Of a DNA stretch of 64,000 nt, positions 25,677 through 35,475 are shown piece by piece. The notes under the pieces were generated by a model, which was not told the origin of the DNA, did no database searches, and saw only the letters and a program-made list of their open reading frames with translations. Position 1 is the stretch's first letter, and each line of letters begins with the position of its first letter. Position numbers and translations under genes: made by a program. The stretch is from Flavobacterium turcicum (GTDB lineage Bacteria; Bacteroidota; Bacteroidia; Flavobacteriales; Flavobacteriaceae), in contig NZ_JAAOBY010000001.1 of NCBI RefSeq assembly GCF_011365745.1, positions 434,001 to 498,000 on the forward strand, written 5' to 3'.

Positions 25677-26156
25677 ATGGATTTAAAAGAAATTCAAAAT
25701 CTAATCAAATTTGTAGCAAATTCTGGTGTTGCAGAAGTTAAATTAGAAATGGATGATGTAAAAATCACTATTAGAACTACTTTAGAAGGAAATGTAACTG
25801 AAACTACTTATGTTCAGCAAATGCCTGCACAAGCTGCACTTCCACAAGCAGTAGCTCCAGCTCCAGCAGCTCCGGTTGCTGTACCAGTTGAAGCTCCAGC
25901 GGCTGAAAATGCAAACTATGTGACAATTAAGTCGCCAATTATTGGAACTTTCTACAGAAAACCATCTCCAGATAAACCAATGTTTGTTGAAGTTGGAAAA
26001 TCAATTGCTAAAGGTGACGTATTGTGCGTAATTGAAGCAATGAAATTATTTAACGAAATCGAGTCTGAGATTTCTGGTAAAATTGTAAAAGTATTGGTAG
26101 ACGATATGTCACCAGTAGAATTTGATCAACCATTATTCTTAGTAGATCCGTCATAA
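25677..26156 (+). CDS. accB: Acetyl-CoA carboxylase biotin carboxyl carrier protein
   Basis: This 159-residue carrier holds the biotin that AccC carboxylates. The N-terminal 45 residues form the dimerising helix region, then an Ala/Pro/Val-rich hinge spans about 48-75, and the biotinyl domain follows with the target Lys123 in VIEAMKLFNEIE. Length matches E. coli AccB. It lies between fabH and accC; the carboxyltransferase subunits are elsewhere. Confidence 0.96.
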   Translation: MDLKEIQNLIKFVANSGVAEVKLEMDDVKITIRTTLEGNVTETTYVQQMPAQAALPQAVAPAPAAPVAVPVEAPAAENANYVTIKSPIIGTFYRKPSPDKPMFVEVGKSIAKGDVLCVIEAMKLFNEIESEISGKIVKVLVDDMSPVEFDQPLFLVDPS

Positions 26157-26254
26157 GAAATTATAAATTATAAATTATAAATTTTGAATGATGAGTTATC
26201 GTTATTTGAAATAATTTAAAATTTAAAATTCAACATTTAAAATCTCAAAAAAAG
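26157..26254. repeat. AT-rich short direct repeats between accB and accC
   Basis: AAATTAT occurs three times in tandem, with a fourth imperfect copy, at about 26158-26185. Further AATTTAAAATTTAAAATTC-like repeats run up to the accC start. This 98-base spacer is nearly pure A and T and may hold a secondary promoter, but no clear element was found. Confidence 0.5.
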
Positions 26255-27601
26255 ATGTTTAAAAAAATATTAATTGCAAATAGAGGCGAAATTGCATTAC
26301 GTGTTATCAGAACATGTAAAGAAATGGGAATTAAAACAGTTGCTGTTTACTCTACTGCTGATGCGGAAAGTCTTCACGTAAAATTTGCTGACGAAGCAGT
26401 TTGCATCGGACCAGCGCCAAGCAACTTGTCCTATTTGAAGATGTCTAATATTATCGCTGCTGCAGAAATTACGAATGCTGATGCGATTCATCCAGGATAC
26501 GGTTTCTTGTCTGAAAATGCTAAATTTTCCAAAATTTGCCAGGAGCACGGTATTAAATTTATTGGAGCTTCTCCTGAAATGATTGACAGAATGGGTGATA
26601 AAGCTTCGGCAAAAGCAACCATGATTGAAGCAGGAGTTCCTTGCGTACCAGGTTCGGTAGGTATTTTGGAGTCATACGAACAAGCGTTAGGCTTAGCGAG
26701 AGAATTCGGATTTCCAGTAATGCTAAAAGCTACTGCTGGAGGTGGGGGAAAAGGAATGCGTGCCGTTTGGAAAGAAGAAGATTTATTGAAAGCATGGGAA
26801 AGTGCTCGTCAAGAATCAGCTGCTGCGTTTGGAAATGACGGAATGTATCTTGAAAAATTAATCGAGGAGCCACGTCATATCGAAATTCAAGTAGTAGGTG
26901 ATGCTTACGGTAAAGCTTGTCACCTTTCTGAAAGAGATTGTTCTGTTCAAAGACGTCACCAAAAATTAACCGAAGAAACTCCTTCGCCATTCATGACTGA
27001 CGAATTGCGTACAAAAATGGGAGAGGCAGCTGTAAAAGCAGCCGAGTTCATTAAGTACGAAGGTGCTGGAACGGTTGAATTCTTGGTAGATAAGCACCGT
27101 AATTTCTACTTCATGGAAATGAATACACGTATTCAAGTGGAGCACCCAATTACAGAGCAAGTTATCGATTACGATTTAATTAGAGAGCAAATTTTAGTTG
27201 CAGCTGGTGTGCCGATTTCTGGTAAAAACTACTTGCCTCAATTACACGCTATCGAGTGCCGTATCAATGCTGAGGATCCGTACAATGATTTCCGTCCTTC
27301 ACCAGGAAAAATTACTACATTACACATGCCAGGAGGTCACGGTGTACGTTTAGATACACACGTGTATTCAGGATATACAATTCCGCCAAATTACGATTCG
27401 ATGATTGCTAAGTTAATTACAACTGCGCAAACTCGTGAAGAGGCTATCAGTAAAATGAGAAGAGCTTTAGATGAATTCGTGATTGAGGGAATTAAAACAA
27501 CAATTCCGTTCCACAGACAATTGATGGATGAGCCAGCATACATTGCGGGTGATTATACCACAGCGTTTATGGACACATTCAAAATGAATGCTCCAGAATA
27601 A
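26255..27601 (+). CDS. accC: Acetyl-CoA carboxylase, biotin carboxylase subunit
   Basis: This 448-residue ATP-grasp enzyme carboxylates biotin on AccB. Visible are the start [31 protein letters not shown], the glycine-rich ATP loop [12 protein letters not shown] near 160, the [23 protein letters not shown] segment in two parts, and [13 protein letters not shown] near 287. The C-terminal biotin-carboxylase domain is complete. A terminator follows 25 bases downstream and closes the fabH-accBC block. Confidence 0.97.
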   Translation: MFKKILIANRGEIALRVIRTCKEMGIKTVAVYSTADAESLHVKFADEAVCIGPAPSNLSYLKMSNIIAAAEITNADAIHPGYGFLSENAKFSKICQEHGIKFIGASPEMIDRMGDKASAKATMIEAGVPCVPGSVGILESYEQALGLAREFGFPVMLKATAGGGGKGMRAVWKEEDLLKAWESARQESAAAFGNDGMYLEKLIEEPRHIEIQVVGDAYGKACHLSERDCSVQRRHQKLTEETPSPFMTDELRTKMGEAAVKAAEFIKYEGAGTVEFLVDKHRNFYFMEMNTRIQVEHPITEQVIDYDLIREQILVAAGVPISGKNYLPQLHAIECRINAEDPYNDFRPSPGKITTLHMPGGHGVRLDTHVYSGYTIPPNYDSMIAKLITTAQTREEAISKMRRALDEFVIEGIKTTIPFHRQLMDEPAYIAGDYTTAFMDTFKMNAPE

Positions 27602-27623
27602 TTTTAAAGATAATTATATTCTA

Positions 27624-27653
27624 AACCTTGCAGCAATGCAAGGTTTTTTTTTG
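27624..27653 (+). terminator. Terminator after accC
   Basis: ACCTTGCA-GCAA-TGCAAGGT forms an 8-bp stem followed by nine T residues. Between here and 27867 I see no gene. Confidence 0.88.
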
Positions 27654-27867
27654 CTTTTACTTTGCAAAAATCATTCTAATTTGTGTAAATTTTACTCAGC
27701 ATTCTACAGGTTTTACCCATATGTTTATTTGGTTAGTAGTTCGGTATTTGTTTTAAATGGCTTAAAATGTGTAATTTACGGAGATGATAGGTTGCTTTTT
27801 AGTTTTGGTATAATTTTTCCATTATACTAAACATCAAACGTTATTCACTAACTTAAATATAACTATT

Positions 27868-28164
27868 ATGAAAAAGTACATTTTATCAGCAGCAATTGTT
27901 TTAGGTAGTTTTGCAACTCAAGCAGCAAACACAGTAGAAGTAAACCCAACTAGTAAAGTAGTTGTTTTACAAGAAGAGTACACTGAGGTGAAATTAGAAG
28001 AAGTACCAACTGCCGTAAAAGAAGCATTGAAAAAGGCATATCCAGATGCAGTTTTAGACAAAGCCTTTGTTAATGCTAACAAAGAATATAAATTAGAAAT
28101 CACCGTGGGTGACAAAAGAGGAAATTTATTTGCGGATGCAAATGGCAAATGGATTCAAAAATAA
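27868..28164 (+). CDS. Small exported PepSY-like protein
   Basis: This 98-residue protein has a signal peptide (MKKYILSAAIVLGSFATQAA, cut near residue 20). The mature 78 residues contain a PepSY-like/BLIP-like element: VPTAVKEALKKAYPDAVLDKAF, then KEYKLEITVGDKRGNLFADANGKW. Such domains are periplasmic and often bind or inhibit peptidases, but no partner can be named. It is a single gene; a terminator lies at 28278-28314. The family call rests on motif pattern only. Confidence 0.75.
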   Translation: MKKYILSAAIVLGSFATQAANTVEVNPTSKVVVLQEEYTEVKLEEVPTAVKEALKKAYPDAVLDKAFVNANKEYKLEITVGDKRGNLFADANGKWIQK

Positions 28165-28277
28165 GATCATATTGATCACAATGAAATGATAATGTCAGAG
28201 ACCAGAAAGCTACTGTTCGCACGGATGCTCATGGCGACTAGATAGATACATAATTGGGTGGTTTTTTTATTTTTAAA

Positions 28278-28314
28278 AAGGGAGATTGTGTTTACATAAT
28301 CTCTCTTTTTTTTT
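28278..28314 (+). terminator. Terminator after the PepSY-like gene
   Basis: GGGAGATT and AATCTCTC arms, separated by GTGTTTACAT, are followed by nine T residues. Confidence 0.75.
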
Positions 28315-28371
28315 GTGGATGGATGATTAACAGTAAAAATAACTGTATTTTAGCACTAAAGTATAAATGCA

Positions 28372-29718
28372 ATGGCTAAAATATTATTAATCGAGGACGA
28401 CGTACCTTTTTGCAAACTTCTTGAGAAATTTTTGATAAAAAAATCATTTGAAGTAGTAACGGCTTTCTCAGCAGCCGAAGGCAAAAACAGCCTAAAATCT
28501 GCTGATTTTGATTTAGTTATCTCTGATTTACGATTGCCGGATTATGACGGTCTTTTGCTTTTGTCTGAAATAAAATCAGATTTTCCTAACCTGCCCGTTT
28601 TGCTCATGACCGGTTATGCCGATGTAAATACTGCTGTGAAAGCAATTAAAAATGGCGCTACAGATTATATTTCAAAGCCTTTTAATCCAGAAGAGGTTTT
28701 AATAGTAATTGCCAATGCATTAGACCAAGAGCCTTCTGAAGAAACAGCGGTGTCTAGTGTTCCTGCTAAACCTAAAAAACAAGTTCAAAGTACGCCTGTA
28801 ACAACTTTTGTGAAAGGAATTTCAAAAGCTTCTCAAAAATTAGCAGAGTATATTCAGCTCGTGAGTCCAACTAATATGTCAGTGCTTATCATTGGCGAAA
28901 GCGGAACGGGTAAAGAAGTTATTGCTAAAAGTATTCACCAAAATAGTACGCGAAAAGATACTCCCTTTATTGCCGTCGACTGCGGTTCAATACCGAAAGA
29001 ATTGGCTGCGAGTGAATTTTTTGGACATGTAAAAGGTTCATTTACTGGTGCTATTCATGACAAGGTTGGTTTTTTTGAAGCGGCTAATAACGGTACTGTT
29101 TTTCTGGACGAAATTGGGAATTTATCATACGAAAATCAAATACAATTGTTACGCGCCTTACAAGAGCGCAAGATAAAACCTGTTGGTAGTAACAAGGAAA
29201 TTGCGGTTGATATTCGCATAATTACAGCTACAAACGAGGATTTAAGAGAGGCCGTAAAAAAAGGAGATTTCCGTGAAGATTTATACCATAGAATTAATGA
29301 ATTCTCAATTCATTCGCCATCTTTGGTAGAACGAAATGAAGATTTGATGCTTTTTGCCGATTTTTTCCTCGAAAAAGCCAATCAAGAATTACAAAAAGAC
29401 GTTTTAGGATTTTCTCCTGAAGTTATTTCTATCTTTCAAAAATACAAGTGGCCGGGAAATTTAAGAGAATTGCAAAACTGTATTAAGCGTGCGACTTTGC
29501 TAACACAGGGAGAGTTGGTACAAAAAGAAGCTTTGCCTGTAGAGTTTTTTCAAGAGGATGCTGCGATCAGCGCTGATTTTTCCTTATCAGAAAACGAAAA
29601 AGAAACTATTCTTGAAGCGCTCGCTAGAACCAATCAAAATAAGACGGAGGCGGCTAAATTACTTCAAATCAACAGGAAAACATTGTATAATAAGTTGAAG
29701 TTGTACAATATCAATTAA
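28372..29718 (+). CDS. Sigma-54-dependent response regulator (NtrC family)
   Basis: This 448-residue regulator has three domains. The receiver domain (1-120) has the phospho-acceptor Asp52 in VISDLRLPD and acidic pair EDD at 8-10. The AAA+ domain (about 145-375) has Walker A GESGTGKE near 174, the sigma-54 contact loop as GSFTGA near 221 instead of the usual GAFTGA, and Walker B GTVFLDEIGN. The C-terminal Fis-type helix-turn-helix (NKTEAAKLLQINRKTLYNKL) binds DNA. It activates sigma-54 promoters in the cytoplasm; rpoN is also in this window. It is convergent with, and overlaps by eight bases, a hybrid histidine kinase, its likely partner. Targets are unknown. Confidence 0.93.
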   Translation: MAKILLIEDDVPFCKLLEKFLIKKSFEVVTAFSAAEGKNSLKSADFDLVISDLRLPDYDGLLLLSEIKSDFPNLPVLLMTGYADVNTAVKAIKNGATDYISKPFNPEEVLIVIANALDQEPSEETAVSSVPAKPKKQVQSTPVTTFVKGISKASQKLAEYIQLVSPTNMSVLIIGESGTGKEVIAKSIHQNSTRKDTPFIAVDCGSIPKELAASEFFGHVKGSFTGAIHDKVGFFEAANNGTVFLDEIGNLSYENQIQLLRALQERKIKPVGSNKEIAVDIRIITATNEDLREAVKKGDFREDLYHRINEFSIHSPSLVERNEDLMLFADFFLEKANQELQKDVLGFSPEVISIFQKYKWPGNLRELQNCIKRATLLTQGELVQKEALPVEFFQEDAAISADFSLSENEKETILEALARTNQNKTEAAKLLQINRKTLYNKLKLYNIN

Positions 29719-32146
29719 TTTCTTTTTGAAGTAAAACAAACAGAGCGTTCATTTTTATGCTCAATTCATTTGCCAATGCAACTGCATCTATTGAATGATA
29801 GGATTCTCTTTCTAATTGATCCAAAATCGTGCTGATGTGGTTGGCTTTTATTTGCTTGAACATTGGACTCATTTTATGCGCGATGTTTTGCACTTCAGCT
29901 GCATTTTTGTTTTCTATCGCGTTATTCAAAAGGGCTAAATTTTCTATTGAACTAGTCATGAAATTTTCTAGAATTTCTCGTAATTCATCGTTCTGATCTG
30001 GTAAAAAAGCTCTTAATTCTTTTAACGAAAATAGTTTTGTAACCTTTTTTTCTCTTGCTTTTTTAATCGATGCCTTTGGTATTTCACGCTGATTTAAAAT
30101 AGCGCTTGTGGTTTTAAGCAAAATTTTAGGTGTGTATGGCTTGTAAATTACAGTACTAAAACCAGCATCAAGATAGTAGTTTTTATCAAGGTCATTGCGT
30201 CCTGTTACGGCAATAATAGGTTGTTTTTTGGAATTATATTCGGTACTTTTTTGAACACTTCGTAGTAGTTCAAATCCATCTATAACGGGCATTTGTATGT
30301 CGGTAATTATAAAGTCAAAAGCGTACTGCTTCATCCACTGTAGGGCTTCATTAGCATCTTGAAAAGGATGAACGATATAGTTGTTGTTTCTTAAAACCTC
30401 GGTTGTTAGTTGTAATAAATTGCGGTCATCGTCTATTAAAACACCTATTTTCTTTTCACCTGAAATTTCTATTTTGTCTTCAGGGTTTTCAGTTGACACC
30501 GGAGCAAATAGTAGCGGCAACTTAATTGTAAATGTGCTGCCCTGACCTAGAGTGCTATTCAGCTGTAAATCGCCGCCGAGAATGGATGCCATTTTTTTAG
30601 AAATGGTTAGTCCAAGACCTGTTCCTCCGTATTTTTTTTCGATTTGGTCATTGGCTTGTGTGAATTCTTCAAAAATGATTTCCTGATTTTCTGCTGCAAT
30701 TCCTATTCCGCTATCTGCAACTGAAATGCGAATATTCTCAAGCGCTACATCTATTTGTGCCGAAATTTTGATGGTTCCTTTTTCAGTAAACTTGTATGCG
30801 TTTCCTATCAGGTTGGTTAAAATTTGACGCAAACGAAATGGATCACTTAAAATAGGTTGTTGCAATTTTGGGTCAATATCGAGTTTCAATTCGATATCTT
30901 TTTGTGCGTAAATGGCTTGAACACTTACTGCTACTTCTTGAATATTTTTAGAAAGTGAAAACGGAATTTTTTCGATGGCAATTTTTCCTGCCTCGATTTG
31001 AGTAAAATCAAGTAAATCTTGGACTAATTGCGCAATATAATCTGAGGAACCTTTAATATTTTTGGCAAAATGAATTTGTTTGTTGCTGAGTTCAGAATTA
31101 CTCAATAATTCAGAATAGCCCATCATGGTACTCAAAGGTGTTTTTAAATCATGGCTCACGGTAGCAATCAGTTGTTCTCTACTACGAAGTAATTTTTTGG
31201 CTTTCAGGTTGGCTGCTTCAAGCTGCTTTTTGTATAATTGCGACTTAGAGAAATCATTTAAAATAGCAATTAAAAACGCCATGGTTAAGATCAAACCAAT
31301 AATAGCAGCGCTGGTTACAATTCGGTTGGTTTTTTGTAAAGAGGCTTCTCTTTTTAAATAATTGCTTGCTGTGCTGCGAATAATTTCTTTTTCAATACTG
31401 CCCAAAACTTGACGCAATTGATCTGAGATTGACAATTCATTTTGCAGTAATTTTTTTTCCTCGGCACTTACAAGTTTTTTCTTAGTACTCGTTTTAGTTT
31501 GTACTTGATTCAAAAGTTTTTTGGATACACTTACAATCGAATCGGATTCTTTCTTGCTTAATGTATTTGTACTATCGTCGGGAATATTTTGATTGAGATA
31601 CGCCACATATTTTTTCAATACATTACGCTCGTAGTCTCCCATTTTATTGGGATTTTGTACAAAATCTTCTAATTGCAACTTACGCAATGACGATTGCATT
31701 TTGGTTAAGTCGGTAATAGCAGTGCTAACGGCTTGTTCGTCTTCTGATTTGCTTTTAATCGCTTTTAACTTCAGGATATTTTTGGTCTTTTTACCAAGTA
31801 GTACCTGAACACTGTCTAATAATTTAATTTGTTTGGGTGTATTTACAGCTTTTTTTAATGAATCAATTGCGATTGTTAGCGCATTGGTTTGTTTCAAATA
31901 GTTGTTGTAATCGCCATTTTGGCCTGATTGTACCGCAGCACGACCCATACTTTCTGTTTTGTATAAATCAGCAAGTACATTACTAACTTGTAAAACGGCA
32001 CTGTTATTTGACGAAGGATTATTATCTGTTGTTGAAAAACGCTTGTTTTCTTTGTACAAAAACCAAGCTACGCTACCAAATAATAGTATTAAAAGGAGAT
32101 AGCCCAAGAGCACTTTAACAGGGATGTAGTTTAATTTAAAATCCAT
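29711..32146 (-). CDS. Hybrid sensor histidine kinase with receiver and HPt domains
   Basis: This 811-residue inner-membrane kinase has an N-terminal helix (about 10-30), a periplasmic helical region of 240 residues rich in Lys, Ser and Leu, and a second helix (about 273-296). The transmitter follows, with His332 in ATVSHDLKTPLS and the ATPase N-box NLIGNAYKFTEKG and G-boxes ADSGIGIA and GGTGLGL. A receiver domain has Asp616 in IITDIQMPVIDG, and a C-terminal HPt domain has His757 in NIAHKMSPMFK. It therefore carries a full phosphorelay, whose last His can pass phosphate to a separate regulator, probably the convergent sigma-54 activator. The signal sensed is unknown. Confidence 0.93.
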   Translation of the reverse strand: MDFKLNYIPVKVLLGYLLLILLFGSVAWFLYKENKRFSTTDNNPSSNNSAVLQVSNVLADLYKTESMGRAAVQSGQNGDYNNYLKQTNALTIAIDSLKKAVNTPKQIKLLDSVQVLLGKKTKNILKLKAIKSKSEDEQAVSTAITDLTKMQSSLRKLQLEDFVQNPNKMGDYERNVLKKYVAYLNQNIPDDSTNTLSKKESDSIVSVSKKLLNQVQTKTSTKKKLVSAEEKKLLQNELSISDQLRQVLGSIEKEIIRSTASNYLKREASLQKTNRIVTSAAIIGLILTMAFLIAILNDFSKSQLYKKQLEAANLKAKKLLRSREQLIATVSHDLKTPLSTMMGYSELLSNSELSNKQIHFAKNIKGSSDYIAQLVQDLLDFTQIEAGKIAIEKIPFSLSKNIQEVAVSVQAIYAQKDIELKLDIDPKLQQPILSDPFRLRQILTNLIGNAYKFTEKGTIKISAQIDVALENIRISVADSGIGIAAENQEIIFEEFTQANDQIEKKYGGTGLGLTISKKMASILGGDLQLNSTLGQGSTFTIKLPLLFAPVSTENPEDKIEISGEKKIGVLIDDDRNLLQLTTEVLRNNNYIVHPFQDANEALQWMKQYAFDFIITDIQMPVIDGFELLRSVQKSTEYNSKKQPIIAVTGRNDLDKNYYLDAGFSTVIYKPYTPKILLKTTSAILNQREIPKASIKKAREKKVTKLFSLKELRAFLPDQNDELREILENFMTSSIENLALLNNAIENKNAAEVQNIAHKMSPMFKQIKANHISTILDQLERESYHSIDAVALANELSIKMNALFVLLQKEIN

Positions 32147-32209
32147 TCTTCAAAGTTAAAAATTAGTACCCACTTTTAAGTTAAGATATTCCAAATAGTG
32201 AGTTGTTCA

Positions 32210-32241
32210 TAAAAAATAACCCCACTAAAAGTGAGGTTATA
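32210..32241 (-). terminator. Terminator of the S9 peptidase gene
   Basis: On the minus strand ATAACCTCAC and GTGGGGTTAT pair (one mismatch) around TTTTA, followed by TTTTTTA. Confidence 0.75.
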
Positions 32242-32251
32242 GTCATCTGAT

Positions 32252-34153
32252 TTATAAAGTTTCTTTCAGCCATTTAAAAAATTCGTACTGCCAAACTTGT
32301 GCATTTTGCGGTTTTAGTACCCAATGGTTTTCTTCGGGAAAATACAAAAATCTACTTTTAATACCTCGCAGTTGCACAGCTTGAAACGCTTCTTGACCTT
32401 GGCCAGTTGGCACTCTAAAATCTTTACCACCTTGAATAATCAAAATAGGGGTATTCCATTTGTCAACAAAATTGATAGGATTAAAAGTTGTGTATGCTTT
32501 TTGCGCTACAGCATTATTTTTATCCCAATACGGTCCTCCAAAATCCCAATTTGTAAAAAATACTTCCTCAGTAGTGCCGTACATACTTTGAGTATTAAAA
32601 ATACCATCGTGAGCAATAAAAGTTTTGAAACGGTTGTTGTGAATTCCCGCCAAGTAAAAAGCCGAATAACCGCCATAACTAGCACCCACGCAACCCAAAC
32701 GAGTTTTGTCTACATAACTTTCTTTGGCCACATCATCAATTGCTGCTAGGTAATCATCCATTACTTGACCGCCCCAATCGGTACTAATTTTTTCATTCCA
32801 CTCCACGCCATGACCTTGCATTCCGCGACGGTTTGGTGCTACAACAATGTAGCCGTTTGCAGCCATTAATTGCAAATTCCATCGGTAGGAATAAAATTGT
32901 GTCAAGGCAGATTGTGGTCCACCTTGGCAATACAATAAGGTTGGGTATTTTTTTGAGGCATCAAAATTAGGTGGCAATACAACCCAAACAAGCATTTTTT
33001 TGCCATCTGTTGTGGTCACATATCTTTTTTCGACAGTACTTAATTGTAATGATTTGTATGTAGCACTGTTAACTTCTGTAAGTTGCTGCCAAGTTTTTTT
33101 CTTGAAATGATATGAGAAGAGTTCTGCTGCATGATTCATATCCGTTCTTGAAACTACAATTGTCTCTCCAACTACTCCTACCAAATCATTTACATCAAAA
33201 GCGCCGCTAGTAATTTGACGTACTGTGATGGCAATCCTTGTAACGCCCGGAAAGTTGACTTCGAAAAGTTGTTTGGTTCCGTCAACTGCAGCTGTAAAAT
33301 ATACTTTGCTGCCATCCGGACTCCACATAAAACTATCTACGCTGCCGTCCCAATTGGCAGTTAAGTTCATTTTGGTACCATTAAAAACAACTATAATGTC
33401 ATTTTTATCCGCTTCGTAACCATCGCGTTTCATTTGTAAATAGGTCAAATGTCCTTTTGGTGAAAATTGTGGTGCGGTATCATAACCTTTATTTTCGGCA
33501 GTTAAATTGGTGGTTATTCCTGTTTCTAAATTGTATTCAAACAAGTTAGTATCGGTTGAAATAGCGTAATTAGTACCTGCTTTTTTCTTGCTAACGTACA
33601 CAATGCGTTTGCTATCTGGTGACCAAATATAATCTTCATCGCCACCAAAAGGTTTTTGAGGGCTATCAAAATTTTCGCCTTTCATGATATCAATTCCCGT
33701 TGCGCCCTCTTTGTTTTCTTTGTAAAAAACATGGTTGTAGCTGCCTTCATTCCAACTGTCCCAATGACGGTAATTCAAGCCATTATAAATTTGTACGTCA
33801 GAATTTTGTAAAGCGGGATAAAAATCTTTACCGTGAACATTTTCAATCTTAACGGCTTCATCATAAACGATGTATTGGCCGTTTGGCGAAATGTTTTTGT
33901 TGGGTAAAATCGCTGTTGTCGACTCTAATTCCACAGCAACGCCACCACCTACCGAAATTGCGAATCGCTTGCTAACTGATTTGTTTGCAGCCACATCAGG
34001 AGTGCTCACTTGATAAACTATGTTTTTACCATCTTTGGATAAACCTAATGGAGTTACGCGGCCCAATTTCCAGAGCAATTCAGGTGTCATTACATTTTGT
34101 GCCATAGTATTTAAACTCAACATTAATAAAGGGAGAAGCAATATTTTTTTCAT
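32252..34153 (-). CDS. S9-family prolyl oligopeptidase-like peptidase, exported
   Basis: This 633-residue serine peptidase has a signal peptide (MKKILLLPLLMLSLNTMAQ, cut near 18). A beta-propeller of about 370 residues with TolB/DPP-like blades (WSPDSKRIVYVS, WSPDGSKVYFT) precedes the alpha/beta-hydrolase domain. The nucleophile is Ser492 in GASYGGYSAF; the Asp is in IQGGKDFRVP and the His in PEENHWVLKP. Length and order match acylaminoacyl-peptidase/DPP-type S9 enzymes of Bacteroidota that degrade peptides in the periplasm. It is monocistronic with its own terminator. Confidence 0.92.
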   Translation of the reverse strand: MKKILLLPLLMLSLNTMAQNVMTPELLWKLGRVTPLGLSKDGKNIVYQVSTPDVAANKSVSKRFAISVGGGVAVELESTTAILPNKNISPNGQYIVYDEAVKIENVHGKDFYPALQNSDVQIYNGLNYRHWDSWNEGSYNHVFYKENKEGATGIDIMKGENFDSPQKPFGGDEDYIWSPDSKRIVYVSKKKAGTNYAISTDTNLFEYNLETGITTNLTAENKGYDTAPQFSPKGHLTYLQMKRDGYEADKNDIIVVFNGTKMNLTANWDGSVDSFMWSPDGSKVYFTAAVDGTKQLFEVNFPGVTRIAITVRQITSGAFDVNDLVGVVGETIVVSRTDMNHAAELFSYHFKKKTWQQLTEVNSATYKSLQLSTVEKRYVTTTDGKKMLVWVVLPPNFDASKKYPTLLYCQGGPQSALTQFYSYRWNLQLMAANGYIVVAPNRRGMQGHGVEWNEKISTDWGGQVMDDYLAAIDDVAKESYVDKTRLGCVGASYGGYSAFYLAGIHNNRFKTFIAHDGIFNTQSMYGTTEEVFFTNWDFGGPYWDKNNAVAQKAYTTFNPINFVDKWNTPILIIQGGKDFRVPTGQGQEAFQAVQLRGIKSRFLYFPEENHWVLKPQNAQVWQYEFFKWLKETL

Positions 34154-34362
34154 TTGAACAATTATTTTTGGATGCTAAAATTAGCCATTTTTTTTCGATT
34201 GAAGATGCTTAATCAGCTGTTTCTAGTGGGTATTCATACAGTCAAGGCTGAATAAATTGGTGTTCAATGTGTTACTTTTTTGCAGAAAAGCTCCAGTTAA
34301 AGATTAATCTCTTTCCTGTAATTAGCCTCAAAAAAGTATTATTTTTATAAAAAATTTCGAAA

Positions 34363-35475
34363 ATGGATTTGAGTTATTGGGAATTGAAAAATTGGTTTAC
34401 AAAAGTAGATTATACCATCGTAGGCAGCGGAATCGTTGGTTTGCATGCTGCGTTGCGCTTGCGAGAAAGATTTCCAGAGAGTAAAATTCTAGTTTTAGAA
34501 AAAGGAATGTTGCCACAAGGCGCTAGTACCAAAAATGCCGGTTTTGCTTGCTTTGGAAGCATTTCGGAGATTATCGATGATTTGAATTCGCACAGCGAAG
34601 AAGAGGTGATTCAACTCATTCAAAAACGTTGGCAAGGCTTACAGCTTCTTCGTAAAAATTTGGGAGATGCCGCAATCGACTTTAAGCCTTTTGGAGGTTA
34701 TGAATTGTTTTTGCAAGATGATGAAAGTACCTATCAAGAATGTATTTCGAAGTTGCCTTTTATAAACGAAATTTTAAGACCGCTCTTCAAGGCAGATGTT
34801 TTTGCGAAACAAGTGGATCGTTTGGGGTTTCAAGGCGTGCAAGATTATGTGGTGTATAATCCGTTCGAAGCACAAATAGATACGGGTAACATGATGCAAG
34901 CACTACTAAAAAAAGCTATTGCAAATGATATTCTGATTCTAAACCAACAAACAGTTACGGCCTATACAGAATTAGGAAGTGGAGTAGAAGTAGCGCTGGG
35001 CGATTTTAGTTTTGTCACTCAAAAACTTTTATTTGCTACCAATGGTTTTGCCAATTCGCTAACTCAAGGAGCCGTAAAGCCTGCACGTGCTCAAGTGTTA
35101 ATTACGCAACCTATTCCTAATTTAGATATTAAAGGGACTTTTCATTTGGATAAAGGATACTATTATTTCCGAAACATTGGTAATAGAATATTGTTAGGCG
35201 GCGGTAGAAACTTAGATTTTGAAACCGAAAACACTACGCAACTAGGGCAAACAGAAATTGTACAAAAAAAATTGGAACAATTGCTAAAAGAAGTAATTTT
35301 GCCGCAGTATGACTTTGAAATTGCTCATCGTTGGAGCGGTATTATGGGAATGGGAAATAGCAAAAAACCAATTGTGTCGCGATTATCAAATCATGTGTAT
35401 TGTGGCTTGCGTTTGGGCGGAATGGGAGTAGCAATAGGCAGTTTAATAGGAACAGAATTAGCAGATTTAGTATAA
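34363..35475 (+). CDS. FAD-dependent oxidoreductase (DAO family)
   Basis: This 370-residue flavoprotein has an FAD-binding Rossmann motif GSGIVGLHAALRLRERF near residue 22, followed by the acidic end of strand 2 (VLEKGMLP). The substrate domain and the C-terminal GLRLGGMGVAIGSLIG segment are typical of D-amino-acid-oxidase-like proteins (glycine oxidase, sarcosine oxidase and others). There is no signal peptide. Its TAA overlaps the mtgA ATG by one base, so the two are co-translated. Substrate cannot be inferred, and the link to mtgA may be only operon convenience. Confidence 0.87.
   Translation: MDLSYWELKNWFTKVDYTIVGSGIVGLHAALRLRERFPESKILVLEKGMLPQGASTKNAGFACFGSISEIIDDLNSHSEEEVIQLIQKRWQGLQLLRKNLGDAAIDFKPFGGYELFLQDDESTYQECISKLPFINEILRPLFKADVFAKQVDRLGFQGVQDYVVYNPFEAQIDTGNMMQALLKKAIANDILILNQQTVTAYTELGSGVEVALGDFSFVTQKLLFATNGFANSLTQGAVKPARAQVLITQPIPNLDIKGTFHLDKGYYYFRNIGNRILLGGGRNLDFETENTTQLGQTEIVQKKLEQLLKEVILPQYDFEIAHRWSGIMGMGNSKKPIVSRLSNHVYCGLRLGGMGVAIGSLIGTELADLV

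Noticed and set aside
27588..27830. 80-codon frame after accC
   Set aside because: It starts inside accC and runs through a clear terminator hairpin and T run; the product is a Phe/Leu string.
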